This document shows, in pieces, positions 1-13,080 of a DNA stretch of 64,000 nt; position 1 is the stretch's first letter, and each line of letters begins with the position of its first letter. Origin of the DNA: Sisyra terminalis (taxonomy: Eukaryota; Arthropoda; Insecta; Neuroptera; Sisyridae). The notes beneath the pieces were generated by a model. That model made no database searches and was not told where the DNA came from. It worked only from the letters and a program-made list of their open reading frames with translations. Both the position numbers and the translations under genes were made by a program. The stretch spans positions 41,478,001 to 41,542,000 of the forward strand of contig OY292278.1 in assembly GCA_958496175.1 (NCBI GenBank). Direction: 5' to 3'.

Positions 1-2650
1 TCTGGAGTTTTGCCATCAGTAGGATATCAAGGGAATTTACGTAGAATGCTGCTTGTCTTTGCCCTGCATAATTTTCACAATTTCCTAAAACTAATAACCA
101 GTATAATCCCGAGTCCTGAAAAAAAAAATCCTACCACTGGACCGATTAAAAGAAGAAAAAAACCAAGGACTTATATCATTATGTCAATTGTACTTTTCTA
201 GCCAAACATTATTCAGGTAAATAGCCATGTTCCCAAAGGACAAAACATTTCCAAAAGCAAACGTTTGCATCACAAATCTTGAATGCTATTCCTGGAGTTT
301 TGTCATCAGTGGGATATCAAAGCTATTTACTTAGAATACTGCTTGGCATCAAATTGCATAATTTTCACAATGTCCTAAAACTAATGACCAGTATATTCCC
401 GAGTCCTGAAAATATAAAATTCCTAACACTGGACCGATGAAAAAAAAGAAAAGACCAATTTCATTATGTCAATCATACATTTCTAGCCAAACATTATTCA
501 GGCAAATTACCAAGATCCCAAAGGACAAAACATTTCCAAAAGCAAACGTTTGCAAATGCAAAACATGAATGCAATTCCTGGAATTTTGTCATCAATGGGA
601 TTTCAAGGCAATTTACGTAGAGTCCTACTTGGCTTTGACTTGCATAATATGCATAATGTCCTAAAACTAAAGTACAGCTTATACCCAATCCTGAAAAAAA
701 TTCCGAACACTGGACCGATGAAATGAAAAAAAAATAAAATTAATATCATTATGTTAATCATACATTTCAAGTCAAACATTATTCAGGCAAATTACCAAGA
801 TCCCAAAGGACAAAACATTTCCAAATGCAAACGTTTGCACATACAAATCAAGAATGCAATTTCTGGAATTTTGTCATCAGTGGTTTAGCAAAGTAATTTA
901 CGTAGAACACTGCTTGCCATGGACTTGCATAATTTTACAATACCCTAAAACTAATGTCCAGTATAATCCTGAGTCCTGAAAAAAAACCCTATCTCTGGAC
1001 CGATAAATGAAAAATAACTAAATAAAAACTAATGACATTATGTCAATTATGCATTTCTAGCCAAACATTATTCAGGCAAATTGCCAAGATCCCAAAGGAC
1101 ATTACATTTCCCAATGCAAACGTTTGCCAATGCAAAACATGAATGCAATTGCTGGGGTTTTGTCAACAGTGGGATATCAAAGCTATTTACTAAGAATGCT
1201 GCTTGCCATCGAACTGCATAATTTTCACAATGTCCCTAAACTAATGTCCAATATAATCCCGAGTCCTGAAAATATAAAGTTCCTAACACTGGACCGAAAA
1301 ATAAAAAATAAATAAATAAAAACTAATTCCTACTAAAACTATGTCAATTATACATTTCTAGCCTAACATTATTCAGGAAAATTACCATAATCCCAAAGGA
1401 CAGAACATTTCCAAAAGCAAACGTTTGCCAATGCAAAACATGAATGCAATTCTGGAGTTTTGTCATCAGTGGGATATCAAGGGAATTTACGTAGAATGCT
1501 GCTTGTCTTTGACCTGCATAAATTTCACAATTTCCTAAAACTAATATCCAGTATAATCCCGAGTCCTGAAAAAAAAATCCTACCACTGGACTGATAAAAA
1601 GAAGAAAAACTTATATCACACTTATATCATTATTTCAATTATACTTTTCTAGCCAAACATTATTCAGGTAAATAGCCATGTTCCCAAAGGACAAAACATT
1701 TCCAAAAGCAAACGTTTGCAAATGCAAAACATGAATGCAATTCCTGGAGTTTTGTCATCAATGGGATTTCAAGGCAATTTACGTAGAGTCCTACTTGGCT
1801 TTGACTTGCATAATATGCATAATGTCCTAAAACTAAAGTCCAGCTTATACCCAATCCTGAAAAAAATTCCGAACACTGGACCGATGAAATGAAAAAAAAA
1901 TAAAATTAATATCATTATGTTAATCATACATTTCAAGTCAAACATTATTCAGGCAAATTGCCATGTTCCCAAAGGACATAACATTTCCAAATGCAAACGT
2001 TTGCAAATGCAAAACATGAATGCTATTTCTGGAGTTTTGTCATCAGTGGGATATTAAAGCAATTTACGTAGAACGCTGCTTGCCATCGAACTGCATAATT
2101 TTCATAACTTCCTTAAACTAATGTCCAGTACAATTCAGAGTCCTAAAAAAAGCCCTAACACTGGACCAATGAAAAGAAAAAAAATTAAAGTCTTATATCA
2201 TTATGTCAAACATACATTTCTAGCCAAACAATATTCAAGCAAATTGCCAAGACCCCAAAAGACAAAACATTTCCAAAAGCAAACGTTTGCATCACAAATC
2301 TTGAATGCTATTCCTGGAGTTTTGTCATCAATGGGATGTCAAAGCAATTTACGTAGAATGCTGCTTGCCATCGAACTGCATAATTTTCACAATTTCCTAA
2401 AACTAATGTCCAGAATATTTCCAAGTCCTACAAAAAATAAATTCCTATCACTGAACTTATGAAAAGAAAAATATAAAAAGACTAATTTCCCTACGAAAAT
2501 CAAACATTTCAAGCCAAACATAATTTAGGTGAAGTACCCAGATCCCAAAGGACACAACATTCCGAACAGCAAACGTTTGCATCACAAATCTGGAATGCGT
2601 TCTTTGAGTTTGTCATCAGTGGTAACTAAGCAATTTGCCTAAATCAATGT
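1..2650. repeat. Satellite array 1, ~290-bp units
   Basis: About nine to ten head-to-tail units of roughly 285-300 bp. Each unit carries the palindrome GCAAACGTTTGC (near 257, 543, 827, 1117, 1416, 1709, 1997, 2279, 2570 and 2880) and the shared words 'gatcccaaaggac' and 'gttttgtcatcagtgggat'. The array is open at the left edge of the window. Units differ by scattered substitutions and small indels, so this array is older or less homogenised than the second one. Short open frames of ~60-110 codons recur in the units, but they follow the repeat period and look like no protein, so no coding function is proposed. Confidence 0.93.
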
Positions 2651-3580
2651 TTGATCAATGTTTGATAAATGACTAAATACCAAGCCCGGCGTCCGACTAT
2701 TAAAGCCAGCGTCCCACTAGAATATTTAGTCACAACTAACAAATAACTAATTTCCCTATATCTATATCTATTTTTAAAAAAAGTTAAGGCTAATTCCCTT
2801 ATGTCAATTATACATTTCTAGCCAAACATTAGTCAGGCAAACTGCCCAGATCCCAAAGGACACAACAATCCGAACAGCAAACGTTTGCACTCGCAAATCA
2901 TGAATGCGTTCTTTGAGTTTGTCATCAATGGAAAATCTTAAGCATTTGCGTAGATCAATGTTTGATTTCGAATTGCATAATCCACACAAGTCCCTATAAT
3001 CCCTAGTTAATTCTAAACTAATTGGAAATCCGTGGATCCTTGGAGTCTGAAAGAAATTCCTGAAAGAAAAGTTCGTTAATCCTTACGTGGCTAAATACTC
3101 AGCCGGCCGCCGACTAAAAATGCGTCCGTGCCGCAAGAGCGTACGACAATTAAAACGTCCAGGCCATTACAGCGTCCGATAATAAAAGCGCAGAGGCTGC
3201 AAGAAGCGTCCGACAATTAAAGCCATTAACCGACATAAATATTTAGCCACATCTAACTTATAACTAATTTTCTTATAACTAATTTGACTTATAACTAATT
3301 GAAACAAACATATGAGCAAGCCGGCGCGCAGCGTCCAACTGTACCCTTATGTTTTTAAAAACTTAAAACTAACGAAACCCAAAAAAAAAACACACACAAA
3401 ACAAACAAAAACAAACAAAGCAAACAAAAACAAACAAAAAACAAACCAACAAATAACAAACAAAAACACACAAAAAACAATCAAAATACAAACAAAAAAC
3501 AAACAAAATACAAAAACTAACAAAAAAAACATATGAGCAAGCCGGCGCGCAGCGTCCAACTATACTCTTATGTTTTAGCT
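2651..3580. repeat. Degenerate GC-richer hairpin modules at end of array 1
   Basis: This stretch joins the satellite to its tail. A module near 2669-2735 has inverted ends TGACTAAATA and TATTTAGTCA around a GC-rich core containing CGGCGTCCGACT. Decayed versions follow at about 3090-3250. A ~221-bp direct duplication brings back 'catatgagcaagccggcg' near 3309 and 3530. The interval between those copies (about 3370-3530) is simple (CAAA)n sequence. No gene is seen. Confidence 0.75.
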
Positions 3581-3870
3581 AAAATCTAAAATCTAACAAA
3601 CAAAAAAAAAACACAAAAAAGCAATTTAAACATTTATGGGCCATTTTCACACCTGACCCTACAAATGTGTCAAGAAGTAAAAAAAAAAAAAAAAAACACA
3701 CACACAAACAAACTAATATGCCATACTACTAAGTAAAAAAATTCCAAACGCTAGTAGACGCACTATGCGCTACGTAAGAAAAAAAGCGAAAAAACATTTA
3801 TGGGCCATTTTCACACCTGACCCTACAAATGTACTAAGTGAATTGCAGAAAAAAAAAATTAAAAAAAATA
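3581..3870. repeat. A-rich stretch with a duplicated 37-bp word
   Basis: A-rich low-complexity DNA with poly-A runs. The word 'atgggccattttcacacc' plus ~18 following bases occurs twice, near 3635 and 3800. It probably belongs to the same large repeated block as its neighbours. Confidence 0.6.
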
Positions 3871-4392
3871 AAACTCATTCATCGTAAAGATAATCCAACA
3901 AAGGTAATCCAGAAGTTAATCCAAATCGTAATCCAAAAGATTTGCCGAAGATGTACTCAAACGTACTGCAAAAGGTATCCAGAAGAAGAAATCCACAGAA
4001 TGTTTTAAAAATATTTGCTTTTGCGTAATTGTTCACCGGTAGGTATATTTAAGACAAAACCTACCATTTAAAACTTTGCTAATTTTTTTGTGTTTATTTT
4101 AAACTACCCCAAATAAATTTATAGAAGTAGATAAGGGAAGAAATTAATTTTTTTTGTTTAAATATTTTCTAGACAACTAGCCAATAGCATTAAGAAAAAA
4201 GTCAAATAACAATGAATTTGTTATATGAAAACATGAATGTATTGTTTTGACAGCTCTTTGACAGCGATTTGAATAACAATGAAGAGTGGCCACTATTGGC
4301 CGAAAAAATAACTAACTTTTTCAAATTTGAAAGCCGCGAGAATAAACGATTGTTTCGATTTTCGTGATTCTTCGTGAATCTTCGTGAAAAGC

Positions 4393-4404
4393 TTTGGCGC
4401 CAAG
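4393..4404. promoter_or_regulatory. E2F/DREAM-type palindrome
   Basis: TTTGGCGCCAAG is a near-perfect dyad containing the E2F core TTTGGCGC on both strands. The identical 12-mer sits at the equivalent place in the second tail (16919-16930) despite drift around it. Binding is inferred from motif knowledge only. Confidence 0.5.
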
Positions 4405-4966
4405 TCTAACCGAAAAGCTAACTGTAATTTTCTCCCAAATTTATGAATACAAATGATTTTCCCTTTTTTTCAACAGGTTTCAAAGCGTTTACAAGTAAAA
4501 AAAATGTTTGAAAAAACTTTGATGCTCCAATAAAGTTAACTACCCCGCACGCTCACGCCCCCGATTCTCACTAGGATGAAGTCCAGAAAAACCTATCCAA
4601 TTCCCCGAAATATTGAAATGCTTTAAGAATATCCCATTTAATTTTCATTTCCGAAAAATTTACTATTCTGAAAGTTTTTCAATCGAAAATTGCAAGTGGC
4701 TAAGATGGTTTTTTTGGCGGGTGCTAAGGACGCTAAAGACGCCAACTTTTGAGTCGAGAAATCAGAAAAGTTTTCTCACCGAAATCGAAAATTTTTATCT
4801 CAATCGATAACTGATCGATTAAACTTTCACTTTACACTAATTAATTGCAAGAAAGCAAAAGAAAAACTTTAGTTTTTCCACATTTTCTCGGGAGCGGTTT
4901 GATGCTTGAACGCGAACGCGGTAAAACTAAAGCGCGCTTTGTTAATGACCATCGTCCTACCGAATG

Positions 4967-4976
4967 GACCAATCAG
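4967..4976 (+). promoter_or_regulatory. CCAAT box (NF-Y type)
   Basis: GACCAATCAG matches the extended NF-Y consensus and is retained in the second tail near 17502-17511. Together with the E2F-type site it suggests a TATA-poor, cell-cycle-type promoter. This is an inference from motifs. Confidence 0.4.
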
Positions 4977-5050
4977 ATTGCAGCGTGTCAGCGTCTTGAA
5001 ACTAGAAATTTTACCGCAATTTTCAAAATATGGCAACAATATTTTTTAAC

Positions 5051-8000
5051 TTTAAATTCCATTAATTTATTTTTGAAGAATTGATGCTTTTGGTGATTGC
5101 AACTCACTTTGCAACGCAATTTGTAAGAACCATTCCAATTGTAGTCTAAAACTGCAAAAAAAACCGACAACAAATTAAGGTAGATTCAATAAAATCTCAA
5201 CAAATTATAGATAAGTACAACATACCATTCATTTCTTTCAAAGTTTAATTCTCTCATGGTAATTGCGTTTTAGTGACTTAGAAGTTCTTTGAAAACAGAA
5301 ATTGTTAAACACATTACTAATCCTCAAATTTGTTTAGGTACCTCTTTACCTCGGTTTCTATAAATTCCAGTTACTACAATCGTACAATAACTTTTTAATG
5401 TTCCATTATCATTTAAAGAAATAGATTTAAATGATTTATGTAACTCACTTTTAAAAGAAAACTAAAATATAAAAATTCGTCTGGTTATCGGCCCATCGTT
5501 TGTAATATTGAAAACGTTACTAACATTGAATAGGAGGGAAAGGTTTGTTTTGATATTTCGTTTTCCCTCATACTTTCAGGTAGTGAGATTAAGTTTTTTT
5601 TTTGTAGTATTTTACTAGCTAGGAGAACCCTTGTTGATTTTTTAGCGATAAACATCTGTTTATGTAGTGCTGGTGTTGCAGTTCTTACATTCATAAATAT
5701 ATCTACAATAGGAACGTGGTTTAAGCTTCAATTTACTTTTTTCTATTAATTCTATAAGTATCTCAATAAAGTTTATAAAATTTGATCATAAAAATCCTAT
5801 AGTTATATTATTATAGTTAGTTAGATCTTATAGTTTGATCGATTATTTCTCAAATCGATCAATTATCTTTCCCCTTTTCTCCCCTGTATCTCTTAATCTT
5901 TGTACTTATAAATATATTGATAATACACATATAGTCTTAATGATTAAAAAGAAAGAATGGACAAATAAGTATTTATATAAATTATATCGAATCAGAAAAA
6001 AATTAAACTTTTCTTCAAAACAAATGAGACCAAAACTCATCACCCAAATGTTGAAATGTTCGCCGTTTTTTGCTTGTGGTAGTAGATGTTTGAATTCTTT
6101 AGCGCAGAAGGAAATATCCAACCTACATTTGCAATTGAATTTTAATTTTGGGATTCTTTCGAATCCTCGAAATTTCATCTATTTGAAGATAATGTCTTTA
6201 GGGATGTCTTTAGGATTTTGGGGTGATTGCACCCCTAAAATGCGTTGAAACTATTTAAAAACGCAGTGCTGATATACTAATGCTGATCATTCTATAACTT
6301 AAGATTTATGAAGTCAATTTGATTTCTAAAATAAACCAAGTAGAATTTTTTGCATATAAATTACCTATCCTCACCCTACTCCCTACTCAAATTTCAATAA
6401 TGATCTCAAAAATTAATATGTTTATATCTCAGTCCCAAGACGAAAATCAATTTATAAGTTATATGTTTCTGCGTATACTAAACATTCTATAGGGGGGAAA
6501 AGTCACTAAGCTCGCTCCTTTCTAAATTTGCCAACTATTTACCGTTTTTCAGTTGAAAAAATCAAAAATTTAGGAAGTTGTAATGAAAAAAAATTTTTAG
6601 TGAAAATATTCATTTTTTTTTTGTTAATGGACTTTTCGGGAATTTATATCCTCCAGATCTAGTGATAATCCTGGTGTAAGTTCTTGACTAGGTTTCTAAG
6701 CTTTTTACTCTACAAATTTTGAATTATTGTTAGTATAATTTGTCAATTGATTAGTCCTTTAATTCATTTGTGATTTATACTCCCCTTGTTGCACTTATGT
6801 AATTGAATTGCCTGTACATCAACATGCAAAATTCGGTAACTTTTCTGGGTTGATAGTTGATAAAAATAATTGACTATTTTATTCTATCTACACTTATATT
6901 TACATATAAAAACTATATATTAATATAACTATATAATTAATAATAATTTTAAATGAATACGAATCCAAATAAATAATTATTACTTTTAATTTTGGTGAAA
7001 TGCCATTTGCATTTGGTCGTTATTTTCAACAATTTTTACAAAGCAAAACAACGAATCATTTAAAAAAGCCAATAAATTTGTTTAAATCAAATAATATTCT
7101 TAGATCATTGAAAAACAACGCGCTGCATTTGCAATTAAGATTAATTATTATTACATTTCGAAGTCTTCAGCTTTGTTTGCCTAAGAACTGTTTGGAAATC
7201 AAACAACACCATTTAAAGTGGGAAATTATAAGAAATAAACTATTACATGTACAAGATTTATATGCTCATTTAAGTTAATTTTCGATATATATATTTTTTT
7301 TTTGTAAGTAAACGTCATAATTTAATTGCGGAACCGTGAAGAAATATTAAACATTTTTGACTATATCTAGTTTTGCTACTTTTTCAACTTCTTCGTTATG
7401 ATTTGGTTTACCATTTAGCTGTTTCGTAATTATATTAAGCTTTAAGGATAGAAAAAGTCCAATTATATATTCCGACGTTATCGTTAAGATGTCTGAAAGT
7501 AATTCGGGATTTTTCCAATCATTTACGGTTGTTGATATTGTATTGTTTGATATTGTTTTGTTATTGTATATCTACAAAATTCATCTTGGGTCTTCATCAG
7601 ACCCATCCCTAGTTTTGGAAAACATTAAACGACAAAATCCTTTCTAAGAATAAACAGTATTAAAATAATAAATAGTAAAAGTATGATATTTGGAAGAACC
7701 TGAACCAAAACTGATTAACAAATTAGCCAAAAACATAAACTTAAGCAAAATAATTAATTTTTTCCACAGAAAATACTAGTTTGCAATGGCTTAGCGATGA
7801 TTTGGTTTCCTTTTGTGGTGGATTCGTATTACAAAAAGAGCTTTAAAAATAAACCAAATTCTAATAGGAAAATAGATTTATTCTGCAAAGACTAAGTCAC
7901 GGAATCATTTTGAACCAAATTTGATTAAGGTTCACCAGAAATCTTGCATTAGTGGGAGGCAAATATAAAAAAGAGTCCAGTTTATCCTTCATCGCAAATT

Positions 8001-9139
8001 CATTGACCATTCAAATTTTCCTGTTTTCACTAAGGTTGATTAGAACATAACTTCAATCGTAACTTATGAGTTGAATAAGATGATCTTAAGGTACTACCGT
8101 CAAATACCAATTTAATTGCAATTTTATAGCATTAAGACCTGGCCAAATGTATGAAGTCTCAAAAAAGCTATTTTTAAGTATTCACTGCAGGTACTTGCAC
8201 TAAAAGTCAGATTGATAAAAGCTTCAACTAATATAAATTAAGACCAGTTCCGGCTTAAATTAAATTTATTTATGATGCACTTCTATAACAGCGTTTAATA
8301 TATTAAAAAATTACATTTTACAGTAATTATAAAAGATTTTAAGAACAATTCAAAAGTAATAAAAAAATTAACAAATAAATACTATGGAAGAATATTAAAA
8401 ATATTAAAGAGTAACAACTAAATCAGTGTTTCAAATACTTTTAAAGTAATTGTAAAAACAAGGTTTTCTTGGAAAAAATGTAAACAAATACAACTGTTAA
8501 AAGATACAATAAAACAATTACTTTAAAAGTTACATAAAAGTAACATTCATTTTATTAGAACCACAAATCAATTTTTTGAAGGAATCGTTTTTTCCATTTT
8601 CGATTATAGTAGAATCATTTCGATTGCATGCTCATAACCAAAACAATTCTAAAATAAATAAAAAATACAGTAAATATCGTTTTAAAATATATTCTGTTAA
8701 AAATAATTCACCATCATAAACGTAAGCTGTGCTTCAGCTTAAAAATTCTTCCTATTCAGCATATTAAAATTAACAGTTTTCGTGTCTTCATCTATTTTCC
8801 TGAGTAGTTATTGTAGGTATTACTGCTCCAATATTTTCACAATCCAATCAAGTTATCACATCTCCAAATAATCGAGTTTTTCCGATGAGGCCTCTGCAAG
8901 TGTTCGGAATGCTTCCGGAAAAGTTAGTTCAGAGATGGGACATCTTAAGTTTATCCAAATTGGTGTGGATTGAAAATTAGCAAAAGACAATCATCAAAAA
9001 CGGCAGTCATTGTCAAGATGTATTGTACTCTTTTCCACACCACCCATGGGGTAAAGTACTAGGCGCGTTTTTTTTAACGTGGTGTCCCCATGTAGGCCTA
9101 ATCCACACACCTAACGACAAAAATATTTCCCATTATGCA
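5051..9139. other. AT-rich spacer between the two satellite blocks
   Basis: No convincing gene. Open frames at 5485-5694 (-), 5835-6248 (+) and 7000-7278 (+) are short, AT-driven and resemble no family known to me. A short hairpin, GGGTC-tgatga-GACCC in minus-strand sense, lies near 7590-7610. The stretch 8270-8700 is very AT-rich low-complexity DNA. Satellite sequence resumes at about 9140. Confidence 0.6.
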
Positions 9140-12100
9140 AATTATATATTTCGAATCAAACAACGTTCAAGCAAACTGTTAAGATCCCAAAGGACACAAC
9201 ATTCCGAACAGCAAACGTTTGCTAATGCAAAACATGAATGCGTTCTTTGAGTTTGCCATCAATGGGAAATCCAAACAAATTACGTAGAACAATGCTTGAT
9301 TTGACATGCATAATTCACATAAATTCCTAGAAAAAACCTAACACTTGTCTGTTGCAACTTAAAAACAATAAAACAGAACTGCTTTATGCAAATCATACAT
9401 TTCTAGTCAAACAAAATTCCGGTAAACTGCTAAGACTCCAAAGGACACAACATTCCGAACACCAAACGTTTGCCAATGCAAAACATGAATGCGTTCTTTG
9501 GTTTGTCATCAGTGGGAGATCGAAACAATTAATAAAACAATGCTTGGATTCGACACGCATAAACTGCATAAGTTCCATAAAAAACTCTTCTTAAATTAAA
9601 AAATTGCAACTTGAAAATAAACAATACCCTCATATGTAAACTATACAATTCGACCCAAACAACATTCAAGCAAAGTGTTAAGACTCCAAAGGACACAACA
9701 TTCCGAACATCAAACGTTTGCCCATGCAAAACAAGAATGCGTTCTTCGAGTTTGTCATCAATTGGAAATCCAAACAAATTCCATAGAACACAGTTCAAGA
9801 TTCGACTTGCACAATTCCCATAGATCCCTAAGAAAAAATACCTAACACTTGCCTGTTGCAACTTAAAAACAAAACTAAAATAATCTTTCTTTTGCAAACT
9901 ATACATTTCTAGTCAAACATTATTCAAGAAAATTGCCAAGATCCCAAAGGACAATACATTCAGAACAGCAAACGTTTGCATCACAAATCTTGAATGCTAT
10001 TCCTGTAGTTTTGTCATCAGTGGGATACCAAAGCTATTTACGTAGAATACTGCTTGCCATCGAACTGCATAATTTTCACAATGTCCCTAAACTAATGTCC
10101 AGTATAATCCCGAGTCCTGAAAATATAAAATTCCTAACACTGGACCGATGAAAAAAAAAAGACTAAATCCATTATGTCAATCATACATTTCTAGCCAAAC
10201 ATTATTCAAGCAAATTGCAAAGATCCCAAAGAACACCACATTACCAAAAGCAAACGCTTGCAAATGCAAAACATTAATGCAATTTCGGGAGTTTTGTCAT
10301 CAGTGGGATATCAAAGCTATTTACTAAGAATACTGCTTGCCATCGAACTGCATAATTTCAACAATGTCCCTAAACTAATGCCCAGTAAAATTCCGAATCC
10401 ATAAAATATAAAATTCCTAACACTGGACCAATGAAAATAAACAAAAAATAAAAACTAATCCCATTATGTCAATCATACATTTCTAGCCAAACATTATTCA
10501 AGCAAATTGCAAAGATCCCAAAGGACACAACATTACCAAAAGCAAACGTTTGCAAATGCAAAACATGAATGCAATTTCGGGAGTTTTGTCATCAATGGGA
10601 TATCAAAGCTATTTACGTAGAATGCTGCTTGCCATCGAGCTGCATAATTTTCACAATGTCCCTAAAATAACGTCCAATACAATCCTGAGTCCTGAAAATA
10701 TATAATTCCAAACACTGGACCGATGAAAATAAAAAAATAATAAAGGCTAATTCCATTATGTCTATCATACATTTCTAGTCAAACATTATTCAGGCAAATT
10801 GCCAAGATCCCAAAGGACACAACATTAAGGAAAGCAAACGTTTGCCAATGCAAAACTTGAAGGCAATTCCTGGAGTTTTGTCATCAATGGGATTTCTAGG
10901 CAATTTACGTAGAATCCTGTTTGCCTTCGACTTGCATAATTTCCACAATTTCCTAATACTAAAGTCCAGTATATTCCCGGGACATGAAAAAAACATTTTT
11001 ATCCTAACACTGTACAAATGAAAAAAATAAATTAAATAAAGACTAACTTCCTTATGGCAATTATACAAATCTAAACAAACATTATTCAGGTAAACTACCA
11101 AGATCCCAAAGGACACAACATTAAGGAAAGCAAACGTTTGCCAATGCAAAACTTGAATGCAATTCCTGGAGTTTTGTCATCAATGGGATTTCAAGGCAAT
11201 TTACGTAGAATCCTGTTTGTTTTCGACTTGCATAATTTCCACAATTTCCTAATACTAAAGTCCAGTATATTCCCGGATCATGAAAAAAACTGTTTTTTCC
11301 GAACACTGGACAAATGGAAAATATAAATTAAATAACTACTAACTTCCTTATGTCAATTATGCAATTCTAAACAAATATTTTTCAGGCAAACTACCAAGAT
11401 CCCAAAGGACACAACATTAAGGAAAGCAAACGTTTGCCAATGCAAAACTTGAATGCAATTCCTGGAGTTTTGTCATCAATGGGATTTCAAGGCAATTTAC
11501 GTAGAATCCTGTTTGTTTTCGACTTGCATAATTTCCACAATTTCCTAATACTAAAGTCCAGTATATTCCCGGATCATGAAAAAAACTGTTTTTTCCGAAC
11601 ACTGGACAAATGGAAAATATAAATTAAATAACTACTAACTTCCTTATGTCAATTATGCAATTCTAAACAAATATTTTTCAGGCAAACTACCAAGATCCCA
11701 AAGGACACAACATTAAGGAAAGCAAACGTTTGCCAATGCAAAACTTGAATGCAATTCCTGGAATTTTGTCATCAGTGGGATTTCAAGGCAATTTACGTAG
11801 AATCCTGTTTGTCTTCGACTTGCGTAATTTCCAGAATTTCCTAATACTGAAGCCCTGTATATTCCCGGGTCATGAAAAAAACATTTTTATCCTAACACTG
11901 GACAAATGGAAAAAATAAATTAAATAACTACTAACTTCCTTATGGCAATTATACAAATCTAAACAAACATTATTCAGGCAAACTACCAAGATCCCAAAGG
12001 ACACAACATTAAGGAAAGCAAACGTTTGCCAATGCTAAACTTGAATGCAATTCCTGGAGTTTTGTCATCAATGGGATTTCAAGGCAATTTACGTAGAATC

Positions 12101-12740
12101 CTGTTTGTCTTCGACTTGCGTAATTTCCAGAATTTCCTAATACTAAAGCCCTGTATATTCCCGGGTCATGAAAAAAACATTTTTATCCTAACACTGGACA
12201 AATGGAAAAAATAAATTAAATAAAGACTAACTTCCTTATGGCAATTATACAAATCTAAACAAACATTATTCAGGTAAACTACCAAGATCCCAAAGGACAC
12301 AACATTAAGGAAAGCAAACGTTTGCCAATGCTAAACTTGAATGCAATTCCTGGAGTTTTGTCATCAATGGGATTTCAAGGCAATTTACGTAGAATCCTGT
12401 TTGTCTTCGACTTGCGTAATTTCCAGAATTTCCTAATACTAATGGCCAATATATACTTCATTCCAGAAAATAAAACTTCTAACACTGGATTAATAAAGAA
12501 ATAAATAATAAACTAACTTCCTTATGTAAACCATACATTTCTACCCAAACATCATTCCAAAAAATGGTCAAGACTCCAAAGAACACAACATTCTGAACAA
12601 CAAACGTTTGCACTTGCAAATCATGAATGTGTTCTTTGAGGTTTGTCATCAGTGGAAAGCCCAAAGCATTTACGTAGATGAATGTTTGATTTCGAATTGT
12701 ATAATCTACCCTAAAATTTAAATATATTGATTGTATATGA
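9140..12740. repeat. Satellite array 2, 296-bp units
   Basis: About thirteen units related to array 1. The first ones (9140-9900) are spaced ~250 bp and are divergent. From about 10790 to 12450 the period is a regular 296 bp. The units at 11090-11385 and 11386-11681 look identical, and their open frames translate to the same protein on both strands, so this core was recently homogenised. GCAAACGTTTGC is kept in nearly every unit; one has CGCTTGC near 10252. The consensus again includes 'gatcccaaaggacacaaca' just upstream of the palindrome. Confidence 0.93.
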
Positions 12741-13080
12741 ATTTAGGTAAATACAAAACCGAAGTTTGTATTGGTAATGAGAGTTGATGGCTTATAATAT
12801 GTGAATGACTAAACCGATAAAAGAGTGAAGTGAAATATCCGCAGGCGGGTGCCACTGTAAACTGAATGATATCTATTATTGACATGAGTCGGATTAATAA
12901 TTTACATCAAAAAAGAAACAGAGCGAATGTTACGAACCGAATGAAAATCCACTGTTTTTTCGCATTGATCCCGAGTGGATGAAGGTGGATCTATGCATTA
13001 GTGATTTCTGAATTATAAGGAAATCCGTGAACTTGAAATATGAATGTCCTTCCTTGGAATCTGAAAGAAATGTTCGTTAA
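12741..13080. other. Non-satellite interruption in array 2
   Basis: About 340 bp with no palindrome unit and no open frame of note. It separates the simple 296-bp array from the composite array. Parts of its right end ('aaatccgtgaacttgaaatatgaatg') recur near 14070 and 14740, so it is related to the composite units. Confidence 0.55.

Larger units (their letters stand above)
3871..5050. other. Promoter-like tail of satellite block 1
   Basis: A non-tandem segment that aligns along most of its length with 16260-17560, next to the second array. Shared words include 'gatgtactcaaacgtact', 'ttgcgtaattgttcacc', 'ttttggcgccaagtctaac', 'gataactgatcgattaaa' and 'aatggaccaatcag'. It holds an E2F-type palindrome, a GC-rich palindrome AAAGCGCGCTTT (about 4930-4941) and a CCAAT box. 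Open frames are short and not conserved between the copies, which argues against a protein gene. A promoter or the end of a large mobile unit is the inferred role; no transposase is seen. Confidence 0.7.
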